NCBI GenBank assembly: GCA_021234155.1
Contig: JAJEKV010000034.1
Coordinates: 2,666,001 to 2,730,000, forward strand
Source: Isoetes taiwanensis
Lineage: Eukaryota; Streptophyta; Lycopodiopsida; Isoetales; Isoetaceae
DNA length: 64,000 nt
Direction: 5' to 3'
Part shown: one piece after another, positions 1 through 12,286 of the stretch
Layout of the letters: every line of letters begins with the position of its first letter
Position numbering within the stretch: the first letter of the stretch is position 1
Position numbers and translations under genes: made by a program
Notes under the pieces: model-generated
The model's database searches: none
What the model saw: the letters and a program-made list of their open reading frames with translations, nothing else
What the model was told of the DNA's origin: nothing

Positions 1-407
1 GAAATCTAAGGAAATCTCAAGAGAATCTTTAAGAATCTAAGGGAATTGTGTCTAAAGAAACCTTGATAGAATGTTGGAGAATCTAGAGAATCTCTATGGA
101 ACCTTCATCGTATGATTTTGAATTGGAGTTCTATTCGAATTTGTACAATCACTGTAGTACAAAATGGAACCTTCATAAAATATTGGGCAATTTAACGGAA
201 TGTTTATCGAATTGTGAAGGATCTCGAGGAATCATCATGGGATCTTAAGGAATATAGGGGAACATTAATGGCATCTCATATAGCCTAGGGGAATATTTCT
301 AGAGCCTTGGGGAATCTAGTAGAATCTTCATTGCATAGCTCTGCATTTTGGCTTCTAGTTGGATTTGTACAGTCTCTCATAGTGCAACCGCTCATAGTAC
401 AAAGACT

Positions 408-409
<2 letters not shown>
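1..409. repeat. Left arm of GAATC/GATTC inverted array
   Basis: Degenerate tandem units of roughly 10-14 bp built on GAATCT (for example gaatctaagg, gaatctagag). The arm is cut by the window edge. Its inner 90 bp match the reverse complement of 490-580, including the segments ggcttctagttgga, atttgtaca and ctcatag, so the two arms form one imperfect inverted repeat. No coding content is credible; tyrosine/isoleucine-rich reading frames here are TA microsatellite translations. Confidence 0.75.

Positions 410-489
<80 letters not shown>
410..489. repeat. (TA)n microsatellite, centre of inverted repeat
   Basis: About 80 bp of uninterrupted TA dinucleotide. It sits exactly at the symmetry centre: cttg before the tract mirrors caag after it, and ctcatagtacaa before mirrors ttgtactatgag after. 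A self-complementary core of this kind can extrude a cruciform. Confidence 0.95.
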
Positions 490-491
<2 letters not shown>

Positions 492-1700
492 AGTGGTTGT
501 ACTATGAGGGGGTGTACAAATTCGACCAAAAGCCAAATGTAGAGCCATCCAACGAAGATTCTATAAAGACTCTTGGATTCTCTAAAGTAATGTAAAGATT
601 CCCCTAAATTCTTTGAGATTCCATCAATTTTCCCTTATATTCCACAAGACCCCTTGATAATCCTCGAGATTCTATATGATTCTATAGACATTCCTTTAGA
701 TTCTCCTAGATTTTCAAATATTCCTTTAAGATTCCCATAGATTCCCTAAGATTCTCTTGAGATTCTTCTAGAAATCCAAAGAATATTCCAAGATTCCTCC
801 AGGTTTGTCAAGGTTCTATGTAGATTACCCCTAGATTCCCTTAGATTCTATAAAGATTACAATAGATTCTTCAGGATTCCATCAAGACTTCCCTGAAGTC
901 TCAAAATTTTTATTAAGATCCACTTAGATTCTCGTGGATCTCCAAAGATTCTTCCAAGCTTCCCATAGATTCCATGTAGATTCCTCAAGATTCTCCAAGA
1001 TTCCATCAAGATTCCCTTAAATTCTGAAAGATTTTATGGAGATTCCTTTAGATTGGCCTAGATCCTCAAAGATTCTCTCAAGATTCTCTTAGATTCCTAA
1101 ATATTCTATGTCAATTCTCTTAGATTATTTAAGATCCTATATAGATTCCTTTAGATTCTCCAAGATTCCATCAAGATTCCCTTAAATTGTCAAAGATTTT
1201 ATGAAGGTTCTTAGAGATTCTCTTAAGATTCCTATAGACTCCCAAGATTCTCTTAGATTCCATTGGATTCTACAAAGATTCCTTTAGATTCTCCAAGGTT
1301 CCATCAAGATTCCCTTAGATTCTCCAAGATTCCATCAAGATTCTCATAGATTCTCCAAGTTTCTATGAAGATTCCTCAGATTCCTACTTAGATTTTGAAG
1401 CTTATCTCAACATTCCTCTAGATTCTCCAAGATTTCCTAATATTCTATGTATATTCTCTAGTTTCTACGAAGAGTTCCTAGGTTCTCCAAGATTCTACCA
1501 ATATTCCCCTATGTTCTAAAATATTTTATGAAGATTCCCTTGGATTCCTTAGATTCTCAAGGATTCACTTGTGATTCCCATAGATTCCCTAATATTCCAA
1601 TGAGATTCCTCTAGATTCTCTAAGATCCCATGAAGATTCTCGAAGATTCTCCTAAATTATAATAGATTCTGTAAGATTCCATGAAGATTCTCAATATTCG
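490..1700. repeat. Right arm of GATTC array
   Basis: About 1.2 kb of degenerate short units in the opposite polarity to the left arm (agattcc, gattctcc, tcaagattccc). Higher-order phrases such as ctccaagattccatcaag recur at about 990, 1160, 1290 and 1320, which suggests expansion of a longer compound unit. Related sequence returns at 22.75-23.2, 24.09-24.18 and 39.05-39.19 kb, so this is a dispersed family. I see no transposase. Confidence 0.8.
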
Positions 1701-2555
<855 letters not shown>

Positions 2556-2699
2556 TTGCTGTCTACTAGGATCTAATCTAGCAACTTGCTTACTCCAAAC
2601 ACTAGCACTCACTAGAGCTTGAGAAAGTCTGTCCTGGCGTTACCCAGGCCCATCCCACTGATCCTGGTATTATTACAATTTTTCTTGTTCTAAACTAGA

Positions 2700-2885
2700 A
2701 CACAACACTTAAACATTTAGGCTACCTAGTAGAGGGCTGATTTCTCAAGCCCCAAAACTATGTGTCCTTAATGAAAAACATTGCAAAGAGATTCTTAAGC
2801 ATAACTCAACACTTAACATTTAGGGATGTTTAGTCGAGGGCTGATTTCTCAAGCCCCAAAACTATGCATCCTTAATGAAAAGTAG
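2700..2885. repeat. 104-bp internal tandem duplication in unit A
   Basis: The phrase gagggctgatttctcaagcc occurs at about 2732 and again at about 2836, each followed by ccaaaactatg and ccttaatgaaaa. The same pair is present in units B and C, so this duplication predates the amplification of the 4.11-kb unit. Confidence 0.85.
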
Positions 2886-3393
2886 TTACGACAAAATCTA
2901 AAGCATAGGTACAAAGTAGAGAGAGTAAATTGCAAAGTAGACTTTTCTTTGAAAGTGTATAGTTAAAACAATAACTTGTAAAACGTATATCATACGGTTA
3001 CATTTTTTTTCCGTAGTTCCATAACCTTCCACGCTAACGCCAACCCCCGGTAGCAAAAAGCGAGACAATTGGAGGAGAGAACCAGGTACTGTGACCAATC
3101 ATGCAAAAGCGTTAGCGATAATCCCGGTAGCGATGCAAGGGCCAAAAGGTACATTGGGTCTCTCAGTTTATCACTGATCACCAATTGTATCCTTTTGCCC
3201 GAGCAGACAATAACAAGAAAGAAATATGGAATTATAATTTGAGATCCACACAAATCCAAAAAACAGTAAAAGGATTTGCTGCTTAATAATCAAATTTGTA
3301 AATTTTATGCACTACAAGAAATTTATCGCGGCGGCCAAGGCCGCCGCGAACATTTCTCTTATTCAAACTGTGCAATTGGACCCCAGTTAACGT

Positions 3394-3723
3394 CTAACAT
3401 TTTCTTCTGCAATAGCCAAGTGATTCTGGATTGATTTGAAGCAACTTTGTAGGAAATCCTTTGAGAAGAGAATGTTCCATCATCTGTTGATTTGTTGTTT
3501 TCTCAAATTCCTCAAGCTGCTTTAAGAAACCCCTAGGATCTTTGAAACTAGTAGAAATATCAACAAGAAAATTCTTAATATTTTGACAAAGAATTGTGAT
3601 AATATCTTCATAGCAGGCCTCTTTTCTTCCCAAGCTAATTAAAAGGTCAGAGGTATCTTCAACTGAACATGTATTGTCGAAATTGGCAACAAACACAAAA
3701 TTCTTTGGATGCACAATTTCCAA
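3394..3723 (-). CDS. Hypothetical 109-residue frame inside the unit A insertion
   Basis: A minus-strand open frame beginning MEIVHPKNFVFVANFDN, with ordinary mixed composition, an acidic/Asp-Thr segment near residues 17-26, and a Lys/Glu-rich C-terminal half ending CRRKC. It lies wholly inside the insertion missing from units B and C, so it could be a captured exon or part of a transposon. I recognise no domain, signal peptide or membrane segment, and no splice context was confirmed. It is the best-composed frame in the first 15 kb, but chance remains a serious alternative. Confidence 0.2.
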   Translation of the reverse strand: MEIVHPKNFVFVANFDNTCSVEDTSDLLISLGRKEACYEDIITILCQNIKNFLVDISTSFKDPRGFLKQLEEFEKTTNQQMMEHSLLKGFPTKLLQINPESLGYCRRKC

Positions 3724-4490
3724 GTAGCAATGATGAAATTAAGGGCTCAAATCTAACAAGAACTCTTGATATTGTATTGTCAAGGATTAGAAATTCACTA
3801 GTTCTGAAATGTCTTTGGCTGTAAGAAGACGAGTACTGTAGGCTGGGCTGAGTCGAATGAGTTAATAATGGAGTCGCCTCTTCTATTTATACAGAAACAA
3901 GTATTCTTTTCGAAGCCAGGCCTTTCGGCTGCATAAATATCTAGATTAGAAGGTGATCAGAGAAGAAAAAGTTGAATCTTGCTATGAATTGGCAAATCGG
4001 CCTCTGATATACAGAAATCGGCAGATATTTAGGCTTCCGGGATGATCTGCTTCGTCTGATAACGGATGTGGGGCGATAGTGGATTAGCCTATCCACCACA
4101 ATTATTTTTTCAGAATGAACAGAATGATTGGCTGGCTATGGCTATGGCGGAGGTTAAGCTTGGTATTACAAAAGTAAGAAGAATTGTTAAGGATTTGCTT
4201 GAATTACATTAATGGTAAATTCGATGAAAGCAAATGGGGCCGTAACCAAGCTTTTGAAGCTCCCTTTTATCTAGCCATGGTCGCCATGGTTAAAGCCGTC
4301 TATTGTCTTTGTCTTTTCCGAATTTAGAATGAGCCTAACCTACCCAATTCATTCTGGCGATTATTCCACACTGCGTTTTTGGGCATGAGCGATGATCTAG
4401 AGTGCCGACCTTTGATTAAGTTTCAATCTGAAAACTACCTTTGATTAAGCTTGGCCGGAATAGGTTTGGGTAGATTTTCTGAAGATAGGT

Positions 4491-4718
4491 ATGGCACAAA
4501 TCATGCAGAAGCTACGGATATGGCCATGGGATTTCGCCGGACTTGGCCTGAGGATTTCGGCCCTTTTAAGCCAAGCATTTCTTCAAAGATCAATTGATCC
4601 CATGGCAGCGGCAGCGGCAGCGGAAGATCTGCCATGGCAGAATCATCAGGAGACTGCCCAGATCTGGCTATCTAGAATCGATGAGATAAAGATAGATCAG
4701 AGAAAGAACAGAACGTGA
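4491..4718 (+). CDS. Hypothetical 75-residue frame near the right end of the insertion
   Basis: Starts MAQIMQKLRIWPWDF and contains a run of six alanines at residues 38-43, encoded by a GCAGCG-type microsatellite at 4605-4623. The C-terminus is basic. No family is recognised. It lies inside the segment unique to unit A, opposite in strand to the 3394-3723 frame. Probably not a real gene; recorded because it is one of only two sizeable frames in the insertion. Confidence 0.12.
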   Translation: MAQIMQKLRIWPWDFAGLGLRISALLSQAFLQRSIDPMAAAAAAEDLPWQNHQETAQIWLSRIDEIKIDQRKNRT

Positions 4719-6739
4719 CGCCGACTGTTTTTTTTCTTTTTTCTTTTTTAAACAGTGCTATTTTTTGCCCCCCGAAACACAGAATATGCTAAAGCATCTT
4801 GCCAATAATAATTACATGTGTTAGATAAGCGCATATATCCAATTCACAAGATAAATTTAGGATAATCATTTAATTATCTTGGCTCTGTAATTTACATCTT
4901 TAGCTCATCTTAAAAAATTAAAGACTTCAAGCAATTTTAACAGATCTGTGCAGCACACAAGATGCTATTATTCATAAGTGAGCAATATGCTCAAAAGCCA
5001 GATTGAATAATTTGAACCAGCATGTAGAATCTCACTGATATGTATTTGCTATTTAAAATCATAAGCAAATAAAATAGAAACATCGTCATGTTTAGAGAAA
5101 CCAGATATAACTTTGCACTACCTCAATTCGGTCTCATGCATGTAACAATTGATATCCTAAAATCAAAATAGGAAACATAATCTCAAACCTGATTGAGCGC
5201 GCAATATGCAAATGAATTTGATCTTGTATTGCCGTTATTCGATTCTAGTTCAAGTCCGAACTATGGCAAGCAAAACATCCGCATGAATTCAGATTTCAAT
5301 AGTTGTGCACCAGGGCTGCCACATATGTTCCCATCTAGGATGTGCCAACCTGTTTGTAAGCGGCATAACCAGTGTTACAGCAAAAGGCATTTAATACATG
5401 CTTATTTGCAAGCTAGTTATTACAGATCATAAGTAACATAACCAAATAAATGTCATTTGCCATTGTAAATATGATCTAACAAAATCTAACAAAAGCTTAT
5501 TAAGTTTGAAGCTCAAATACACCAAGTTTAGATCAGATACATGCTGCATCAATGCTAAAGTCATAGTTTATGAAATCGAAAAATGTAAAGGCTCTTCATA
5601 GCATAGAAAAGCATTACGAGTAGGTAGCAAGGAACCCTTTTAAGTAGAGGTCGAAATCACCAGCAAAGGGCATAACAACCATCCCTTATAGTTCGATTTT
5701 GAATGGAATAATTGCAGGATAAACAATGGCAAGTAGCATTTACCATTGTGAATCGATGATGGTAGCAGATGAAGTCGAAAATGTAAGAGTATGCCAAGGC
5801 ATTTCGGCCAGCACATTCCGCCATAGCCAGTAGGTTCTGCCAAAATTTGCGATCGGATTGTGTGGCTTCAAACCCACTTCAAAATTCGTCATTTACATCA
5901 AGACCATGCTTTAAAGAAACAAATTTGTTAAAACAAAAGCTGCCATGTAGCCGCCTGGCTTCCGGCGCCATGCCCTAAATCGATTTTAAGAAAATCCTTA
6001 AGGAAATTCTAAATTTCCAAAAGTACATGTACCCTATATATCCATGGCATTTAGAACTAGCCATATTATATTTTCCAAGATCATGGGTAAAAAAGTAACT
6101 TACCTTAGAGTCTTGGAGTATTTAGCGTGCTATGAGGGGGCTCCTTCATGCAAATAATAACCCACAAAGTTGCATGCAAAGTACATTTGCATGTAAACCT
6201 CCACGTGTCAAGTTTGCATAAAAAATGCATGCATAAGTGTTAAAATAAAAAATTATTCCATTTTGACATGAAAGAGTATACACGACCACTTAATAATGGT
6301 GTGCACTTTCCCATAGCCACCTTTACACCTTTTTTAAAGTGCAAAAAATGTAATACATAGTCTTATCAATATTCAAAGTCAACCCCATCAAACAATTGTT
6401 TGAGCAAAGCTCTAATAAACAAAGCCGACCTTTTTGATGTATTTCCAAAAGGTCTTACCATTAAATATTCGATTCCATATTGAATGTCCCCATCATAGGA
6501 AGTATTTTAACACAAAATAAATTAAAATAAGCATGCTCATGGTCCACATGTGCAAGGTTTCAACTTATAATTCTTTCACCTTGGTAAATAGCATGTTCCC
6601 AACTTTGAGGCACATTGTGTTTCATTAAAACAACACATTCTCACCCACAACAAATAAATTATTTGGGGAGCTTTTCACCTACTAAAGTTTAGTAGGGGGC
6701 TTCTCACCTTTCTAGGTCTGCGGATTAGCACATATATGT

Positions 6740-7330
6740 CACCTTGAGTTGGAGAGCTTCCCACCCATTACAAGTAGAGCTGGGTTGCTTCCCACTATTC
6801 TAGGCTCCCAATTCCAAACCTAGGTGGACATTTACACCCTAGGTGGGGACGAGTTTTATCTAGGGAGCCACCAGCCTTTCTAGGCTATGAAGCATGGTGC
6901 CCATTAACATTTTAACCCATACCAGTATAAGTTTAGCTAGTGAATTTTAGAGCAAGGTACCTAGCACATGCTGCCAGGACCCTGTTCTACCTGTTTAATG
7001 TCCAAATGATACAAAGGCATAACATAATAGTCTGTACACCCTTGTAAAGATATGTGTAGCTTCGATTGGGGACGTCCCGGAAGTTATGGCGATTCGCTCG
7101 GATATAACAAAGCCCTAATAATTTCATCCTATGCAGTGATAGCTTTAGGCATCTCAAACCAGCCTGAGCTTCCGCACATGCTCAATCTAGCTCTTGTATT
7201 TCAGCCAGATCTCACAACCTGAAAAAGCCTATGCTTAGGCAACTTGCAAAAGAAGCTTCTCACCCATTAGAAGTAGAGTTGGGGAGCTTTCCACTATTCT
7301 AGGCTATGAAGATCTGACCCTTAGGCAACC

Positions 7331-7366
<36 letters not shown>

Positions 7367-7500
7367 ACCTACCTCCTTCCGCGGGTAGAATGGTCCATGT
7401 GTTAAAGAACAAACAAAATCATTATTATATGCTAGGTAGAGCAAGGTACCTAGCTTATCTTTCGCTAGGACCCCGTTCTACGTATAATTTTCAAATGGTA
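6740..7500. repeat. 490-bp internal duplication in unit A
   Basis: Two blocks repeat in the same order. The first is a Pro/Ser-like cttcccaccc-attacaagtagagctggg-cttcccactattctaggct block (about 6765 and about 7254). The second is an agagcaaggtacctagc block followed by gaccc(t/c)gttctacct (about 6950 and about 7437). Both are present in units B and C. A TA tract (7336-7363) followed by cctacctccttcc lies between them. Confidence 0.75.
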
Positions 7501-7569
7501 ACAAGGCATAACATCACAATATGTATAGCCTTGTACAAACCTTAACTGTTAAGATCTTTCCAATGGATG

Positions 7570-7850
7570 TGCATGCCCTTATTCTTTAGGCATCAACAAC
7601 TCATCAGAAAATATCTGTGCTCCCATAGTTGAAGCAACAGATCATATTATCCAGGATATCATTTTTATCCAAGATTACTGACCAAAAAGCGGTTTAGATC
7701 CATCCAATGAGTTTGTTTATGTGCTTGCCCTTATGCTTTAGGTAACAACTAATCATCGAAAATATCCGGGCTCCCATAGTTGAAGCGACAGATCATATTA
7801 TCCAGGATTACATTATTATCCAGGATTCCTTTTACTTAAAAATCCAGAAC
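7570..7850. repeat. 165-bp internal tandem duplication in unit A
   Basis: The phrase ctcccatagttgaagc, followed by acagatcatattatccagga, occurs at about 7620 and about 7770, each preceded by a cccttat-ctttagg phrase. It is also found in units B and C. In unit A the second copy reads catcgaaaatatccgggctc where unit B has catcagaaaatatctgggct, a clear example of the CAG/CTG-specific differences. Confidence 0.8.
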
Positions 7851-8173
7851 TCACAATTGTCGCTTTATTCTGTAGAAGATGAAACTTTGTTAGCCCAAAA
7901 ACTCACTAGCAAAGCAAAGATATTATGAAGCAAAATTTATAGATTATAAACAAGTATTTCTGGAGCAGTACTCAAAATCTCAATTTCATCCACTTAATGA
8001 GAGCCAAGTTTTTGACCCTAAACCAAGTGAACAAGAATTAAAGACTTTAAGTTATGTGAAAATATTGTATAAGTAAAAACGTTAACGTAAAAAAGCAAGT
8101 ATAAGTATAAGTATAACCAGGTGGGCTGAGTCATCTGTCCTAGAACAGAAAAACAGAAGTTTCAGTATATATA

Positions 8174-11100
8174 CACTTGCTGTCTACTAGGATCTAATCT
8201 AGCAACTTGCTTACTCCAAACACTAGCACTCACTAGAGCTTGAGAAAGTCTGTCCTGGCGTTACCCAGGCCCATCCCACTGATCCTGGTATTATTACAAT
8301 TTTTCTTGTTCTAAACTAGAACACAACACTTAAACATTTAGGCTACCTAGTAGAGGGCTGATTTCTCAAGCCCCAAAACTATGTATCCTTAATGAAAAAC
8401 TGTTGCAAGAGATTCTTAAGCATAACTCAACACTTAACATTTAGGGATGTTTAGTCGAGGGCTGATTTCTCAAGCCCCAAAACTATGCATCCTTAATGAA
8501 AAGTAGTTGCGACAAAATCTAAAGCATAGGTACAAAGTAGAGAGAGTAAATTGCAAAGTAGACTTTTCTTTGAAAGTGTATAGTTAAAACAATAACTTGT
8601 AAAGCATTATATCATACAGATTACATTTTTTCCGTAGTTCCATAACCTTCCACGTTAACGCCAACCCCGGTAGCAAAAGCGAGACAATTGGAGGAGAGAA
8701 CCCAGGTACTGCGACCAATCATGCAAACGTTAGCAGTAATCCCGGTAACGATGCAAGGGCCAAAAGGTACATTGGGTCTCTCAGTTTATCACTGATCACC
8801 AATTGTATCCTTTTGCCCGAGCAGACAATAACAAGAAAGAAATATGGAATTATAATTTGAGATCCACACAAATCCAAAAAAAGCAAAAAAAGGATTTCTT
8901 TGCTTAATAATCAAATTTGTAAATTTTATGCACTATAAGCGCATATATCCAATTCACAAGATAAATTTAGGATAATCATTTAATTATCTTGGCTCTGTAA
9001 TTTACATCTTTAGCTCATCTTAAAAAATTAAAGACTTAAAGCAATTTTAACAGATCTGTGCAGACACAAGATGCTATTATTCATAAGTGAGCAATATGCT
9101 CAAAAGCCAGATTGAATAATTTGAACCAGCATGTAGAATCTCACTGATATGTATTTGCTATTTAAAATCATAAGCAAATAAAATAGAAACATCGTCATGT
9201 TTAGAGAAACCAGATATAACTTTGCACTACCTCAATTCGGTCTCATGCATGTAACAATTGATATCCTAAAATCAAAATAGGAAACATAATCTCAAACCTG
9301 ATTGAGTAGCAAGAATATGCAAATGAATTTGATCTTGTATTGCCGTTATTCGATTCTAGTTCAAGTCCGAACTATGGCAAGCAAAACATCCGCATGAATT
9401 CAGATTTCAATAGTTGTGCACCAGGGCTGCCACATATGTTCCCATCTAGGATGTGCCAACCTGTTTGTAAGCGGCATAACCGGTGTTCTGACAAAAGGCA
9501 TTTAATACATGCTTATTTGCAAGCTAGTTATTACAGATCATAAGTAACATAACCAAATAAATGTCATTTGCCATTGTAAATATGATCTAACAAAATCTAA
9601 CAAAAGCTTATTAAGTTTGAAGCTCAAATACACCAAGTTTAGATCGGATACATCTTTGCATCAATGCTAAAGTCATAACAGTTTATGAAATCTGAAAAAT
9701 GTAAAGGCTCTTCATAGCATAGAAAAGCATTACCTGAGTAGTAGCAAGGAACCCTTTTAAGCAGGTCGAAATCACCAGCAAAGGGCATAACAACCATCCC
9801 TTATAGTTCGATTTTGAATGGAATAATTGCAGGATAAACAATGGCAAGTAGCATTTACCATTGTGAATCGATGATGGTAGCAGATGAAGTCGAAAATGTA
9901 AGAGTATGCCAAGGCATTTCGGCCAGCACATTCCGCCATAGCCAGTAGGTTCTGCCAAAATTTGCGATCGGACTGTGTGGCTTCAAACCCACTTCAATAA
10001 TTCGTCATTTACATCAAGACCATGCTTTAAAGAAACAAATTTCTGTTAAAGCAAGCGGCCATGTAGCCGCCTGGCTTCCGGCGCCATGCCCTAAATCGAT
10101 TTTAAGAAAATCCTTAAGGAAATTCTAAATTTCCAAAAGTACATGTACCCTATATATCCATGGCATTTAGAACTAGCCATATTATATTTTCCAAGATCAT
10201 GGGTAAAAAAGTAACTTACCTTAGAGTCTTGGAGTATTTAGCGTGCTATGAGGGGGCTCCTTCATGCAAATAATAACCCACAAAGTTGCATGCAAAGTAC
10301 ATTTGCATGTAAACCTCCCGATGTCAAGTTTGCATAAAAATGCATGCATAAGTGTTAAAATAAAAAAATTATTCCATTTTGACATGAAAGAGTATACACG
10401 ACCACTTAATAATGGTGTGCACTTTCCCATAGCCACCTTTACACCTTTTTTGTAAAGTGCAAAAATGTAATACATAGTCTTATCAATATTCAAAGTCAAC
10501 CCCATCAAACAATTGTTTGAGCAAAGCTCTAATAAACAAAGCCGACCTTTTTGATGTATTTCCAAAAGGTCTTACCATTAAATATTCGATTCCATATTGA
10601 ATGTCCCCATCATAGGAAGTATTTTAACACAAAATAAATTAAAATAAGCATGCTCATGGTCCACATGTGCAAGGTTTCAACTTATAATTCTTTCACCTTG
10701 GTAAATAGCATGTTCCCAACTTTGAGGCACATTGTGTTTCATTAAAACAACACATTCTCACCCACAACAAATAAATTTAGCAGGGGAGCTTTTCACCTAC
10801 TAAAGTTTAGTAGGGGGGCTTCTCACCTTTCTAGGCTGCACGGATTAGCACATATATGTCACCTTGAGTTGGAGAGCTTCCCACCCATTACAAGTAGAGC
10901 TGGGTTGCTTCCCACTATTCTAGGCTCCCAATTCCAAACCTAGGTGGACATTTACACCCTAGGTGGACGAGTTTATCTAGGGAGCCACCAGCCTTTCTAG
11001 GCTATGAAGCATGGTGCCCATTAACATTTTAACCCATACCAGTATAAGTTTAGCTAGTGAATTTTAGAGCAAGGTACCTAGCACATGCTGCCAGGACCCT

Positions 11101-12286
11101 GTTCTACCTGTTTAATGTCCAAATGATACAAAGGCATAACATAATAGTCTGTACACCCTTGTAAAGATATGTGTAGCTCAGTGGGACGTCTGGAAGTTAT
11201 GGCAGTCGCTCCAGATATAACAAAGCCCTAATAATTTCATCCTATGCAGTGATAGCTTTAGGCATCTCAAACCAGCCTGAGCTTCCGCACATGCTCAATC
11301 TAGCTCTTGTATTTCAGCCAGATCTCACAACCTGAAAAAGCCTATGCTTAGGCAACTTGCAAAAGAAGCTTCTCACCCATTAGAAGTAGAGTTGGGGAGC
11401 TTTCCACTATTCTAGGCTATGAAGATACAGCCCTTAGACAGCCAATTTTATATATATATATGTATATATATATATATAGAAACCTACCTCCTTCCGCAGG
11501 TAGAATGGTCCATGTGTTAAAGAACAGCAAAATCATTATTATATGCTAGGTAGAGCAAGGTACCTAGCTTATGCTGCTAGGACCCTGTTCTACCTGTATA
11601 ATTTTCAAATGGTAACAAGGCATAACATCACAATATGTATAGCCTTGTACAAACCTTAACTGTTAAGATCTTTCCAATGGATGTGCATGCCCTTATTCTT
11701 TAGGCATCAACAACTCATCAGAAAATATCTGTGCTCCCATAGTTGAAGCAACAGATCATATTATCCAGGATATCAGTGTTATCCAAGATTACAGACCTAA
11801 ACAGTTTAGATCCATCCAATGAGTTTGTTTATGTGCTTGCCCTTATGCTTTAGGCAGTAACAACTCATCAGAAAATATCTGGGCTCCCATAGTTGAAGCG
11901 ACAGATCATATTATCCAGGATTACATTATTATCCAGGATTCCTTTTACTTAAAAATCCAGAACTCACAATTGTCGCTTTATTCTGTAGAAGATGAAACTT
12001 TGTTAGCCCAAAAAATCACTAGCAAAGCAAAGATATTATGAAGCAAAATTTATAGATTATAAACAAGTATTTATGGAGCAGTACTCAAAATCTCAATTTC
12101 ATCCACTTAATGAGAGCCAAGTTTTTGACCCTAAACCAAGTGAACAAGAATTAAAGACTTTAAATTATGTTAAAATATTGTATAAGTAAAAAAGTTAACG
12201 TAAAAAAGTAAGTATAAGTATAAGTATAACCAGGTGGGCTGAGTCATCTGTCCTAGAACAGAAAAACAGAAGTTTCAGTATATATA
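8174..12286. repeat. Tandem unit B (4.11 kb)
   Basis: A complete copy without the 1.5-kb insertion: the empty site is at 8931-8940 (cactataagc). It retains more CAG/CTG trinucleotides than unit A. The junctions to A and C are both short tatatata runs. Its short frames match those in A and C (for example minus 9683-9958, plus 9340-9543), with no recognised product. Confidence 0.92.

Larger units (their letters stand above)
3310..4824. mobile_element. 1.5-kb insertion with CACTA-like left terminus
   Basis: Present only in unit A. Units B and C read tgcactataagcg straight across the site. The left edge reads CACTACAAGAAA, the classic start of plant CACTA (En/Spm) transposons, followed at 3326-3349 by a GC-rich hairpin with 11-bp arms (CGCGGCGGCC, AA loop, GGCCGCCGCG). 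The right edge (gtgttag before ataagcg) is not the expected inverted CACTA terminus, and no clean 3-bp target duplication is visible. The first five bases CACTA also exist in the empty site, so the resemblance could be partly chance. Likely a truncated or non-autonomous element, or a captured fragment. No transposase is recognisable. Confidence 0.45.

Noticed and set aside
285-595. Reading frames made of alternating Tyr and Ile at 0.3-0.6, 2.4-2.6 and 22.5-22.8 kb
   Set aside because: They are translations of TA microsatellites; stop-free on both strands by nature of the repeat.
490-1700. Short regularly recurring units as a possible CRISPR array
   Set aside because: Units are 10-14 bp, degenerate and not separated by unique spacers, the setting is a plant genome and no cas genes are present.
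3310-4824. A complete CACTA element
   Set aside because: No matching right terminus, no clear 3-bp target duplication and no transposase; only the left edge fits.
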